NCBI RefSeq assembly: GCF_963576615.1
Contig: NC_088708.1
Location: 3,782,001 to 3,846,000 of the forward strand
Reading direction: 5' to 3'
Source: Watersipora subatra
Taxonomy: Eukaryota; Bryozoa; Gymnolaemata; Cheilostomatida; Watersiporidae
DNA: 64,000 nucleotides
Shown: positions 13,801 to 24,800 of the stretch, piece after piece
How positions within the stretch are numbered: position 1 is the stretch's first letter
Layout of the letters: every line of letters begins with the position of its first letter
Notes under the pieces: model-generated
What the model was told of the DNA's origin: nothing
The model's input: the letters and a program-made list of their open reading frames with translations, nothing else
The model's database searches: none
Translations under genes and position numbers: made by a program

Positions 13801-14428
13801 TTTTTGTTGAGAAATTCAGTTAATCTGCTTTATTACAGTCTATGTAGCCAACATTAATCACAATGGATTTTTTGCTTTTAATTACTTGTAAGCAAGTTGC
13901 TCATCAACAAGGTTGTTGTGTTATACAACCAAAGTTGCTGATAATTTTAATTACAATGTTCTTCATATCATTACAGCCCAGTATAAGCCCGATATGACCA
14001 ATGAAATTGAGAAAACTACAAAGCTGTTTAATTCTTATCATTCTCAACTAGACCGGCAGGCCTCAAGATTACAAAGTAGAAATATTTGTGATGAAATGAA
14101 TTTTTTTAAATTATTTACATGTAATATATTAAAAAGGAATCTCCAACATCGACTTTAATTTTTTGCTTTCAAGATGTTTTGTTAAACAGAATCATTATTT
14201 CTGAGTTTTCGATTATCTTTTTTATCTATATGCAGTAAATATCCTACCTATATTAATTTAAATTTATTTCTAGCGAGCGCAGCTGACTCTCAATACCCAG
14301 GACACGCCGTCAGTTATTCAGAAACTTCTCATGGGCACAATACTCCTGTCACTGTATCTGCCATTCGAACAGAAAGCACAAGCTCTTGTGATAGCTCTGC
14401 TGCACCAAATGAAAACAGACTAGCATAA
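1651..14428 (+). CDS. Patatin-like phospholipase with N-myristoylation signal and EF-hand (16 exons)
   Basis: Sixteen exons join in phase into 669 codons (668 residues). Seen: a glycine-rich oxyanion motif GGGAKG at residues 65-70, nucleophile elbow GASAG with Ser94, and catalytic-dyad motif DGG with Asp236, in the order typical of patatin/PNPLA hydrolases. Around Asp236 the reading DGGLVCNYPIHAFDGWW is typical of animal and bacterial patatin-like proteins. An EF-hand loop DVDGSGCISYDE lies at 419-430 with all calcium-ligand positions filled. The N-terminus MGAQKSKT fits the N-myristoylation consensus (Gly2, Ser6). The C-terminal 160 residues look mostly unstructured. Known of the family: Ser/Asp dyad acyl hydrolases acting on phospholipids or acylglycerols. 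Inferred: a membrane-anchored, calcium-responsive lipid hydrolase. The start ATG was chosen because it gives the myristoylation motif just upstream of the domain. The exact ortholog is not identified. Confidence 0.88.
1879..2035 (+). repeat. 27-bp tandem repeat duplicating a splice donor
   Basis: GTAAGT occurs at 1885, 1912, 1966, 1993 and 2020, spaced by 27 or 54 bp. The unit at 1939 has lost its donor. The units begin inside exon 1 and continue into intron 1. Read in the exon frame each unit gives nine residues ending LQ, until a TAG at 1963-1965. Confidence 0.9.
2293..2434 (+). CDS. Phospholipase exon 2 (residues 79-126)
   Basis: Acceptor TTGCAG, donor GTTAGA, phase 0 in and 1 out. Carries the nucleophile motif GASAG. 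Confidence 0.88.
2649..2785 (+). CDS. Phospholipase exon 3 (residues 126-171)
   Basis: Acceptor TTGTAG, donor GTAAGC. It reads D-HSCGFCSLLPNLIRNFGW and continues through the alpha/beta core. Phase 1 in, 0 out. Confidence 0.85.
2911..3046 (+). CDS. Phospholipase exon 4 (residues 172-217)
   Basis: Acceptor TTTTAG, donor GTATGT, phase 0 in and 1 out. Encodes LYAKSGVELCVTAVNV and ..RLAVRMSLSIPG, typical of the patatin core between the two catalytic motifs. Confidence 0.87.
3047..4122. other. Phospholipase intron 4
   Basis: No gene. It contains degenerate short repeats: TATGTGAGTCTTT-like units near 3630-3800 and CTACCTGTGAACTC-like units near 3890-4060. Confidence 0.5.
4123..4221 (+). CDS. Phospholipase exon 5 (residues 217-250)
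   Basis: Acceptor ATGCAG, donor GTAAGC. Contains the catalytic Asp motif DGGLVCNYPIHAFDG. Phase 1 in and out. Confidence 0.9.
4403..5460 (+). repeat. 77-bp minisatellite in phospholipase intron 5
   Basis: About 13 to 14 copies of a unit containing GTGATAAAGGGTGTGATACT and ATGTATGGTATGTGATATGG. Successive starts at 4484, 4561 and 4638 give a 77-bp period. The 170-codon minus-strand frame at 5003-5515 is a by-product of this array. Confidence 0.93.
5500..5630 (+). CDS. Phospholipase exon 6 (residues 250-293)
   Basis: Acceptor TTGTAG, donor GTAAGT. Begins GWWLSMKKEDSFL directly after the DGG exon. The 77-bp minisatellite of the preceding intron runs almost up to the acceptor. Confidence 0.88.
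5923..6017 (+). CDS. Phospholipase exon 7 (residues 294-325)
   Basis: Acceptor TTGCAG, donor GTAAGT, phase 0 in and 2 out. Encodes YSALEQDLMQTELDTIAG and the following lysine-rich junction. Confidence 0.83.
6528..6985 (+). repeat. 40-bp minisatellite in phospholipase intron 7
   Basis: About 11 copies of a unit made of TCTCTGCGTATGATGTAGTG followed by ACTTGTGTAGTCTCCAGCTA. The array ends about 15 bp before the exon 8 acceptor. Confidence 0.92.
7001..7085 (+). CDS. Phospholipase exon 8 (residues 325-353)
   Basis: Acceptor CTTCAG, donor GTTTGT. Charged helical segment SRSDALQYKEKALKEHEIF. Its acceptor sits at the end of a 40-bp tandem array. Confidence 0.78.
7207..7974. repeat. Dispersed intronic repeat, copy A
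   Basis: Begins TTGTGTGACACAACCCATTT and ends GAGCTATTAACTCCG. It closely matches 11740-12425 in the same orientation. No long inverted ends and no coding frame were seen. It occupies much of intron 8. Confidence 0.85.
8718..8810 (+). CDS. Phospholipase exon 9 (residues 354-384)
   Basis: Acceptor TTTTAG, donor GTTAGT, phase 0 both sides. Encodes TLRGMNKNCDDHHVDDVIDK followed by a leucine-rich helix. Confidence 0.78.
9039..9161 (+). CDS. Phospholipase exon 10 (residues 385-425)
   Basis: Acceptor TTCTAG, donor GTAAGC. Ends with the first half of the EF-hand loop, DVDGSGC. Confidence 0.83.
9304..9462 (+). CDS. Phospholipase exon 11 (residues 426-478)
   Basis: Acceptor TTTCAG, donor GTGAGG, phase 0. 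Starts with ISYDELVLFIE, completing the EF-hand loop and its exiting helix. Confidence 0.85.
9635..10570 (+). repeat. 50-bp minisatellite in phospholipase intron 11
   Basis: About 18 to 19 copies built on TTATCCAAACTCTTTTGTAT and CTGACTACTGGTACTGCTAG. The period is 50 bp (for example 9721, 9771, 9821). Two variants, GTAT- and GCAC-type, alternate in places, suggesting higher-order units. Confidence 0.93.
10634..10729 (+). CDS. Phospholipase exon 12 (residues 479-510)
   Basis: Acceptor TTGTAG, donor GTGAGA, phase 0. A second AG three bases into the exon would drop one Glu. Encodes ERDIDRTVGINTDYIE and onward. Confidence 0.75.
11118..11292 (+). CDS. Phospholipase exon 13 (residues 511-569)
   Basis: Acceptor TTTTAG, donor GTATGC, phase 0 in and 1 out. 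Encodes RGRRATISFLRHYVDKHNPP and a proline/alanine-rich tail. Confidence 0.75.
11640..11740. repeat. TACATGTA-rich simple repeat
   Basis: Alternating TACATGTACAT-type palindromic words immediately precede dispersed repeat copy B. A shorter remnant follows that copy at about 12430-12490. Confidence 0.7.
11740..12425. repeat. Dispersed intronic repeat, copy B
   Basis: Second copy of the 7207-7974 sequence, in intron 13. It lacks two internal blocks present in copy A. Start and end words match copy A, which defines the element limits. Confidence 0.85.
12426..13976. other. Rest of phospholipase introns 13 and 14
   Basis: Apart from the 48-nt exon at 13252-13299 nothing is supported. The open frame on the minus strand at 13422-13604 has no recognisable content. 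Confidence 0.4.
13252..13299 (+). CDS. Phospholipase exon 14 (residues 569-585)
   Basis: A 48-nt micro-exon with acceptor TTCCAG and donor GTAGGA, encoding RKDAAITLPPIRGKE. It is accepted because phase 1 on both sides fits its neighbours. Confidence 0.6.
13977..14075 (+). CDS. Phospholipase exon 15 (residues 585-618)
   Basis: Acceptor TTACAG, donor GTAGAA. Encodes QYKPDMTNEIEKTTKLFNSY and a likely short coiled coil. Phase 1 both sides. Confidence 0.65.
14274..14428 (+). CDS. Phospholipase exon 16 (residues 618-668, stop)
   Basis: Acceptor TTCTAG. A Ser/Thr-rich tail ends ..NENRLA before TAA at 14426-14428. Confidence 0.72.
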
Positions 14429-14645
14429 ATTACTGCTAGTGCCTCTCTACTAGTTTAATGCCTCTATGGCCCAAAAAGCTCTTCCAATGACACAGATTTT
14501 TAAGCATAATCTTGTATGTTGGTCATAACTAGTGGTAATTATTTTTATCTTTATAGAAACAGTGTTATGTCAATGTTTACATTTTTAATATTTTTTTCTC
14601 ATGTACACATGTGCATAATAGAACATTCCATTGTTTATATGATCA

Positions 14646-14651
14646 AATAAA
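14646..14651 (+). terminator. Poly(A) signal of the phospholipase gene
   Basis: AATAAA lies 218 bp after the stop codon, in an AT-rich 3' UTR. Confidence 0.65.
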
Positions 14652-14707
14652 AAGTTAGTTTAAGAGAAGACAGCAACAGGCTGGGCACTATAACATGCAA
14701 CATTACA

Positions 14708-14713
14708 TTTTAT
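14708..14713 (-). terminator. Poly(A) signal of the AUTS2-like gene
   Basis: TTTATT on the plus strand reads AATAAA on the minus strand, about 525 bp after the AUTS2-like stop. It was the only canonical hexamer found in that interval. It faces the phospholipase signal 57 bp away. Confidence 0.55.
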
Positions 14714-15238
14714 TCGATGAAGTAGAAATTATTACACCACATCGGATCATCTGATCTAATTAAAAGCCCTAATAAGATATAAAAATATGTACAATATTAT
14801 GGATGTACAATAAGCATAGATATACATACAATATTACATTACAAAAGTGTATATCACGGTAGATCTATTCCGCGAACAACTAGCCTTTTGAGAAATCATG
14901 TCAGCCATATGTATAGATATGGGAATATAATCATCGAGTGACAGTTACCCATTGTCTGCTGTAAGATCAGCCCTTGTTTGCTCAGTAAAGCTATCACAAT
15001 TTAGGTATAAAAATAAAATGGTTTTGCCAGATAGCACTATAGGCAAGTGATGCAGCTTCCTAGTTGACTTCATTTGTAAATCATGTCAGTATCTAGATTC
15101 CTCATAAATTCTTGTACACATTGCATGTGAGATGTTTGTACACGTGGAATACATTTAGATGTACCACAGCTTGTTCTACGGTGCCCTATGAATACAATAT
15201 ACAGAATATTTATAGCAGCTAGCCCTTAGGCGTCTGGG

Positions 15239-15830
15239 TTACCTACGGTACCCTTCGCTGCCCGTGTTAGTCGGCTGCGGATGATGAGAGTTGCTTTTAG
15301 ACTGAGAGGTAGGTATAAGCGGCGGAGGCCCGGCCATTGCAGCCCAAGAACCAAGATTAGACAAAGAATTGGCATGATGAAAGCCATTTATGGAAGTGTA
15401 GCCTGAGCTGCCCAGAGGGCTGGCGTTTTTGGTTCGATCCAGTTGCCACGCTGTGCGATCATCGACGCCCTGTGCAAGAGCGGGATTAATCTGTGCCAGA
15501 TATCTCTCACGCTGACTTTCCATATCTCGCTGCTGCACAATCGACCAAATATCGGGTGCGGCTGTCGGGGGGCCGCTACTGGGCACGGGTTTATTGTCCG
15601 AGTTCATTAAGTTTGGGAGAAACTGAGCACCAAGAAGTTGCTGCATGCCTGCAGGAGGCAGAGATGAGACGGATTTATCTATTGTGTGGCCATTGCTTTG
15701 CCTTGGCAATTGAAACCTATTCTGGTCTGACTTAGGGGGTGACCTTGATCGGGACCGCCGTTTCTTATTGGCCAGTTGTGATGAAACAGATGCTGGTCTC
15801 TTGCCTTGTGGACTAGAACCATTTACCTTT
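15239..15830 (-). CDS. AUTS2-like exon 14 (residues 785-981, stop)
   Basis: Acceptor TTGTAG, phase 2 in. Encodes a basic NKKRRSRSRSPPK nuclear signal, an acidic/Gln segment DIWSIVQQRDMESQRERY that is probably helical, and a Pro/Ser-rich end EGYRR before TAA. Confidence 0.83.
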
Positions 15831-18800
15831 CTACAACGTAAACTGAGGAGGTAATGCAATGAACTTGTCAAAAGTATTTGATCCATCATCCTCCACACAC
15901 ATCTATCACTTCAAAACCAGACACGAAAACTATGATCGTTGCAACATTTTTTCACCCACAGCATTGGATTAATATGAGGCTATCAACTCAATCCATACAG
16001 CATTTTTGTTGAACACTCCTGACATACTTGAAGTTCTTCGATTTACTACATATAAAATAAAAAAAGGCAACACAAAACTTTTGAACTTTGGAGCCAAGCC
16101 TACATTTAATAAAAATATGTGAAAACGTATGCTTGAACAAGGCTACTGTCAAACTGGGCATTTTTAAACATTCTTTTTCTAAAAAGCTTGCATCCTATTT
16201 TTTCAAAGTTAAATAAAAAATTGCTATTGTACAAACAGTAAAACTCAAGTAGTCATCACAAATAGACTTTGACGACTCAACGGGCTGACTACACTTGCAG
16301 CAAGAAAACATAAAAACCTATCTACACCTAAGATGAGAACAGCTGTACATTTGCGTATTCTTGAAATTTCAATTAGCCAATTCACACCGTCTTCACAAAG
16401 ACTAACTCATGCCACAAAATATACACTAATGCAGCTTCAGTATGCGATGAGATGACAATGCGATGAGATTGTCATTTACCATCCTATGAATGGGCCATAG
16501 AATTATCTCCCCCTAGAGTAATAACAGTACCTTCAACAACACGAGCGTTTCCGGTGACAACAAGGAGCATTTAGGCCACGCCCCTTTTTTGTGCTAGTCA
16601 ATTGCAGTGATTGACTAGATCAATAACATCAGCCATGAGAATGGTTAAACAATGATCATGAATTTCCACAGTTAAGATAGTAATTATTGTTCATATTAAA
16701 GAAATGATGATTATAGTTTATTACTCTAATATATGCTTATTATTTAAAGCAATTCAATACCTACACGACTTGCAAAGACACTGAATAGATAGTATTGAGT
16801 AAGTGAGTTAATGCAATCAGTTACTCATAGATAAGATAGATAGTCATACTGGGATTGTATTACATTGGTGTGATGGGAAACTAATCGACTGCCATCAACT
16901 GAAAGTATTGACATTGTATGGTGGTAGAGTGATTCATTGACACCACAGTCCACAAACAGCCCTTGCATGTAATATTAGATTTCAATACATATCAATTTCA
17001 CATTTACATTTAAACACATTTACAGTTTTATTTTTCTTCCTAATTTATTTCAACAAAAAACTTCTTTCACGATATGAAATTTAAAAGTTGTAGTTGTTTG
17101 AAAACGGTTGAAAACCTTTACAATTGTTTTCTTTTTCCTCTTAATTCATTTGAACTGCTTAAAAACATTTTCTCATGATATGAAGTTTAAAAGTTAGAAT
17201 GGTAAATGTTGTATACGGTATGTTACATACAAATAAATTTTTTTTCAAATACTTTTTTATTACTCGGGCAACGCCGGGTATTACAGCTAGTTAGTACATA
17301 GATACATGTAGCTTTGTAGTACTAAGTAGTACTAACTTTGTAGTAACAACTGTCTGAACTAGTTATAGTAACGTATTCAAATTCTGTGGCAGTAGTCTGT
17401 AAGGAATGACTTTCCACTATTGTGCATTGGCAGTGTTTGACTTGTAGGTCACTCCCCTTGATACATGTGCTAACTAATAAAAGGCCTAGGTCTATATTTC
17501 TTCAGAGGTCTTCATTTTCAAAAAAGCTCCTACTTGACAATTTAGTGACAATCATATGAAGACATCATTGCATATATATTTGTATTGAGTAATTTGTCCA
17601 GAGCACAAAAAACAAGATGGCCGCCACACTTCCATGGCGACATAGCAATATGGCGGCGTTCTATCACTCTAGGAGAAGATAACTCTATGGAACAGGCATA
17701 TAACTAGGATGTGTTAATTCAGCTAGTTGTGTAATACATTTGCTGCATACATTTGTGGATGCATGGCAAATAAGAATATGAAATATGGCACACCCTTGCA
17801 CGCCTCCCGACATTGAACACTGCTGATTAAGTTACTTGAATACAATCAGGTTGGAACAACTATCCTATAAGAACAAGTATCCCATAAGAACAACTATCCT
17901 ATAAGAACAAGTATCACATAAGAACAAGTATCCCATAAGAACAAGTATCCCATAAGAACTAGTATCCCATACGAACTAGTATCCCATAAGAACAAGTATC
18001 CCATAAGAACAAGTATCCCATACGAACAAGTATCCCATAAAAACAAGTATCCCATAAGAACAAGTATTCCATAAGAACAAGTATCCCATAAGAACAAGTA
18101 TTCCATAAGAACAAGTATCCCATACGAACAAGTATTCCATAAGAACAAGTACCCTATTACCTTATTACAAGTAATACCTATTGTATTATTACGTGACTCC
18201 ATTTTTAATACAGGAAATAGTTTTTATATACAATTTAGGCTCCTATGAATGAGTTTGTTTTTCACATAAGTTTATATAATGCTTTTATCTTACTATTATA
18301 TCATTATTGGCCATTGTCTGTCTGTTCGCTTTTTGTCCCAAACTAATCTTTGTTCTTTGATTGGCACCATTATTCTGGTGAGACTTCAAAAGGTGGCCGA
18401 TGAGATCAGTTGGTTAGTATTATTCAAAAAAACTGACAGTCATGTTATGAATACATTGGATTCGAGTGCCACATTGGCAACATTTTAGTTGTTTCCTTAA
18501 TTTTATGTAGCGAATTTGGTAATTGCGTAAAACTTACATATTTAAAACAACTGCTATGCTAACACAAAAATAAAAGGCTTTGACATCTATACTGCACCTT
18601 CTCATTTCTGACCATTTGACATTGACTCAAGTCACTTTTTATTAACTACGAATCCGTGAATTCTTTTAATGAATCTTAAATTAAGCTGATTTCTGATAGA
18701 AGGAATCATAATGGAAATTGTAATCCATCCAATGAGGACAACTCATTTGAACAAATCAAATATATGTAAATTATTTCTCATTTGTCAATTACGAAGGCTT

Positions 18801-21800
18801 ATGAAAGAGAGCAGTTGATATAATTTAAAATGACCAAAAGTAATAAAGTAAATTAGTTGGGATGATTGTTTTAATTTCAATTATAAACAAGATAGCGTTT
18901 ATAATTGAATTAGTTTATTGAATGATAGTAGAAGCAATCATTAAGCTTGTTTGTTTATCATTAAGCCGTTTCGACGGTAAAACAAATTCAATAAAAAATA
19001 TGCATTTTATAAGAGGAGTTGACTTGACGTACAAAACAAATATCGGAACGCATTCATTTCACATCTCAATGGTTGGCTGAATATTTAACTATTTCAAGTT
19101 TAATTATTTAAAGAAGTCGCTTATTTGTAAGATAATAAATTAATATAGCAATAGTAACCAATAAAAGGATGCCATTGCTCCTTTGCTGCTTGTAAAGCTA
19201 TTAAAAGGAAAGGTAGGCAGGGTCTATGATGCATAGTCTCGTTGTTAGAGCAGGTACTAAAGATGTGCGGTGTAACTTACTATAGCTCAAACTTCATAAG
19301 TTTAAATTAACTTACCTTTTACGTTGTACTTGTTTGATATTTTGTCACATAATATACAATTGTAATTTTCACCAGCTTCTTCCCTTTTATTTGCAAAACT
19401 GCCATACTTTAAGAAACTTTAAAATTGCGTGTTGAAAGTTATTTTGGATATATATTGCAATAATTTCTCATCATACATTGGAAAATTTAAACATTGAAGA
19501 GATTGTACCAAGATGCTTACCTCTAATATGCATAGACATAGACATATCATAGTTGTTATCGAAGAAATATGTAATGTTTGTAAGCAGATGGTCCAAACGA
19601 ATGTTTCGTAATAAACTTGTAGTATTACCGGCTTCACAGAAATAGTTAGGTGCCAGAAGAAACGATAGTTTTATATGAAGAATGAATAGAGAGCAGCCAC
19701 AGAGCTAAGATGCCCTATACATCTGATTCCTATATCCAACCTCCGATCATCAACCAACCACAAAGCTAAGATGCCCTATACATCTGATTCCTATATCCAA
19801 CCTCCGATCATCAACCAACCACAAAGCTAAGATGCCCTATACATCTGATTCCTATATCCAACCTCCGATCATCAACCAACCACAAAGCTAAGATGCCCTA
19901 TACATCTGATTCCTATATCCAACCTCCGATCATCAACCAACCACAAAGCTAAGATGCCCCATACAGCTGATTCCTATGTCCAACCTCCGATCATCAACCA
20001 ACCACAGAGCTAAGATGCCCTATACAGCTGATTCCTATATCCAACCTCTGATCATCAACCAACCACAGAGCTAAGATGCCCTATACAGCTGATTCCTATA
20101 TCCAACCTCCGATCATCAACCAACCACAAAGCTAAGATGCCCTATACATCTGATTCCTATATCCAACCTCCGATCATCAACCATACTCTCGTCTCCCACA
20201 CAACAACGTCACAAAACAACACTCAAGACACACTTAAAAGATCTCCAAGTGGCCATAAAACACTGACTACATTTTGACTCACAACTCTCAAGTGGCTCGT
20301 AAAGTGGAGAGTTCCTCTAAGAGATGCCTGAGCATCAACCATTACAAGAAACACACTCAAATACATTCCCACTAAGCAAGCAATTTTTTACATTCACCCT
20401 CTCCCATTTTGCATCATCCATGCTTGAAAGCTGCTTGTCAAAGCCTAAAGCCTGGTTTCCATATGTGCCACAAGCACCGGTGGCAGGATTACCGCTGGTA
20501 ATTGCCAACGATCAACACAAGAGCTCAGCGCTGTTTGACTTTCGCAAAGATCCGCAAGCAAAACCTTCTCAAAATGCAATGTACAGGTGAAGGTCAGCAT
20601 TTTCGAAACGGCATGGCAAGCGACCGTTTTTATGCAATCATTAGCAACGCAGCTTTATGTGAACATAAGCCGCCGAGCCTAGCGCCGCAAGTATTTTGCT
20701 GCTTACCACCGGGGTCTTGCAGCCAATATGGGAACCACACATAAGCTATGTATTGCAATGCTTTCAGAAGGACTATAAAATATGTCTAGAAGTGAAAAAA
20801 GTCTCTTTCAACTAATTTATAAAAAAAAATCCGGTTTAGTTAAAAATATTTGTAACTTATGCAGGCCACCCAAAATTGCTAGATATACGAAACAAATAAA
20901 CCATTCTGTGTAAGCAGTAATTATCATTATGCAGACAGTATTCTAGGATTACACTTCAACACATTCGTATTTTATACGAATGTGTTGAGGGAGGGTTGCA
21001 GAAGGTATACGGAGGGTTGCGCAACACTTGCAGATAAAAGCTGGCTTGCGCAAGAATAGTAAATAGTTTGTCGTTCTGAAATCAACTTATTTGGAAAATC
21101 GTATGTAAAAGAACTGGGCACATGTATAGCTATATAGTTGTATAGTTACATTTTTGAGAGAGATTTTGATTACGAGCTATAAATGCTAAAAAACCTTTTG
21201 ATGCAATGCTGAGGAAGGAGGCAAAAACTCTAGACTAACCATGTTTAGGCAGCTGAATAAAGATACCTTTCAAATGATTGTACAGACAGATTGCGAATGA
21301 ATACATTCACTCCTCAAGTTTTACTCACCTCAAACCCTTGATATCTCTTACACGCTTTTTAGATGTGGGAGCTGGTGTTAAGGAAGACGAGGTAGAAGGG
21401 AGAGTGTGGGGAGGGGTGCTAGACCACTGCCCGTCTTGCGGGCTAGGCAGAGTTCCATTGTGTGAAGAGCGATTGGAAGCTGCTGGCGAGTTAACTGTAT
21501 CTGCTATGATAAAAAAATAAGAAAGTTGTTCCTTGGTACGCGGTTTAAATATACAGAGTTCCCACAGCACTTTTAAAGGTTGACTATCAACAGTATTCAC
21601 ATTACAGTTATTTGGTATTAAAAAATCCACCATGTCTTACTCTGTCGTGTTGTATGTGCAAAATGTGTGGAAATATGATTACAAGCTCTTAAAAGCTCAA
21701 AAACGAACAGTTAATCGCAGCCATCATGACAACGCCGTAGATTAGAATCTCTTTCCAAAACGGCTCAAATGGGACGTAGTTGTACAAGACGGCTTCTGTC

Positions 21801-24800
21801 TACGCTTTCATGCAACCTCATTCGTTGAAATATTTTCACAAATATACTTCACGCATTCAATGAAACCATGTCTATTGTTTTCAAGCGTCTATTTCATCAT
21901 CCTTGTAATGCTGTCACTGTGAGCACTGATATCTCAAAACCTACCGTGAAAATTCATTTAATTTTTTAACCTTAGCTCGAAGGAATGCATATCATCCTCT
22001 GATGAACATGACGAGCCTGTTGGTCACTTGTGATAGTCGAAATATGCTGCAGAAATTGTTCGCACTATTTGGCAGGAAGTATGGGTCACATGATCAGATT
22101 ATGACTAAATGATTAGACTAAGCCGAAACAAAACTTTAAACTAGCGAACATCTATATTTGGTAAGGGCTCTTCGGTAACACCCGAAGTGTTTGTCATACA
22201 CTAGTGCTACCAGAAGTTTTATATTGAGCCTTTTATTGGCCTTTCATTTTAGGTGATAACATCACGTGTTAAGAAATAACCAGGTTGAGTTAAGTACATC
22301 GTCGAAATAAAGGGATTCGAACTGCGGCGTTGTCATGATGGCTGCGATTAATTATTCGTTTTTTAGTTTTTAAGAGCTTGTAATCACATTTCCACATATT
22401 TAGCACCCACTACACAGCAGAGTAAGACATGGTGAATCTTTTGATACCAAATAACTGTAATGTGAATTTTGTTGCAAGTCAACCTTTAAAAGAAACCCCA
22501 GTGATGTCGTTACCAAAACAGTGCTACTCTATACATCTACAATCAAATAAAAACATGCACATGTATAATAACAAACCTACTGATATAAGTGGGCAATATT
22601 CATTCCCTACTCTACATACCTATTGTAACTTCAGCTCTCTGGCAAGTTGTAGTACCAACAAATAAACTCGCTAAGAGAAACGATTGCTGCAGCTACCCTT
22701 GGAGATTTGGGTTACAAGAGTGCTATTTATGTAGAGGTATAGTCAAAACAAGGAGATACAAACCGCTAGAAGGTGCTGTGGATAGAAAGTTAGCTGATGA
22801 TGATGTCCCGTAGCTGTTCGGTATCTGGTGCATGGGACTAGACAGGTTTGGAGAAGCACCGGCTACAAGGAGTGCACAAGTACATATAAATCAAATGCTC
22901 TACAGTTGTTCACTAAAACACTGCATAAAAAGGTGGATGCCGACTTGCTACAAACAGAAATATAGGTTATATATACAGTTAATTTAAAAAGCTATATATA
23001 TATATATACATACTTCATACTGTTTTATGATAACAAACAATATATAGCAATGCAGCAGTTTCACTTGTAGAATATGCAACTTGATATTAAAAGTTTACAT
23101 ACATAATTTTATGAAAGACGGCTTCATGCACAGTATTACTATAACATATCGTAGAACATACCATATATTACAAATACAGTTAGGTATTTACTATACTAAA
23201 CGATGATTCATTTTCAAATGCTGTCGCTGCAATTTCTTATTTGAAGATGAACCAATTGACTCAAGCCAACAGCTTCCATTTTCTTGTAGGGAAAAATCCT
23301 ATACCGATTGAATATCATTTAGAATAGCAGCTGAAACATGTTCAAATACTAAAAGACAGACAATAATATGAAGAATTTTTTGGAACAATTGTGTCAGCGA
23401 TCTTCTGAACCTTTGTATTTACTTGTTTACAGAAAATGCATGGTTTGGTGGATAACTGTTGAGTAACTGTTAACCTCAAGGCAGGAAGTTTAAAATACAC
23501 TATGAGTGGGCTTAAGCACTTACAACTGCTATGAGGGGTGTCTTTGGGCCAGTGAACACTAGAGGTAAGAGAGCTGACAGAATGACTGAGAGGTTGGACT
23601 GGCTGACGATCGGTAGAGCTAGTGACGTTGCTAGTGCCACTGCTAGTGCTACGGCAAGCCATGCTACTAGCAGGCGTACCGGTACTAGTCATTCCATTTT
23701 TTCCTTCCTCTGCCATGGCCCGAGTTCGTGACGCATTTAATATTTTATAAGCTATCCGCACATGTGCTGAGCACCATTTTCCAGATTTCTACAAAAAGCC
23801 ATGAGAATTGATATTACTGAATGAAAATGTGAAGTGCGGAGGATGTAAGGACCAATGCAGTAGATGTCCCAACAATCCTCACTATCAGCACAACTAGTTA
23901 CACCAAGGAGTTACGTAGACAACTAGGACTAGCTTCAAGAAATTGCTTAATGATATGTGAGACTTTCCTTTGGTTCTAAACACCCATCTCTTTTATATGC
24001 CAATTCGTTTTAGCAAGCATGAATCAAATAAACATGTAAAGGTAGTTAAACCGAATAGAAAACAGCAGTGGCTGCCAAAAAGAGGGAATAAATCAAACCT
24101 TTTGAGCATTAAGAGGTGAAGTACTAGAAGTGGCATTGCCTCCTGGTACGGACTGAAACGGTGAAGGGCCAGCAACGGCAGCGCCACTCGTAACTGCGTT
24201 CTGCAAGCAAACAGGCCAACACATGTATTTTAAGCTTATGATTCCATTTTGAACAGCCAGCACGACCCATGTGAAAATAAGAAATGTTAAAGGTTGACTT
24301 GCAACAAAATTCACATTACAGTGATTTGGTATCATAAGATTCACCATATCTTACTCTGTTGTGTTGTAGGTGCAAAATATGTGGAAAGGTGATTACAAGC
24401 TCTTAAAAGCTCAAAAACGAACAGAAAATCGCAGCCACACGAGACCGCCGTAGTTTGGATTCCCTTTCCAAAACGTCTCAAATGTGATGTAGTTGTGAGA
24501 GATGGTTTCTGTTTACACTTTCTTGCAACCTTATTAGTCGAAATATTTTCACAAATACACTTCACGCATTCAATAAAACCATGTCTATTGTTCTTACGCG
24601 TCTATTTTATCGTCATTGTAATGCTGTCGCTTTTAACAGTGATATCTTATAACTTACCGTAAAAAATCGTTAAACTTTTTAACCTTAGCTCGAAGGAGTA
24701 CATATCATTGTCTGATAATCATGACGAGCCTGTTGGTCACCTGTGATAATCGAAAAGTGCTGCAAAAATTATTTGCGAAGTATTGGGTCACATGATCAGA

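Noticed and set aside
15493..15735. An 80-codon plus-strand frame
   Set aside because: Shadow of AUTS2-like exon 14 on the opposite strand.
17894..18202. A 102-codon minus-strand frame rich in LFLWDTCSYGI
   Set aside because: Generated by the 17-bp minisatellite.
22429..22665. A plus-strand frame starting MVNLLIPNN
   Set aside because: The start lies in the right terminal repeat of element copy 1. The same peptide recurs in the other copies, and no coding sequence follows here.
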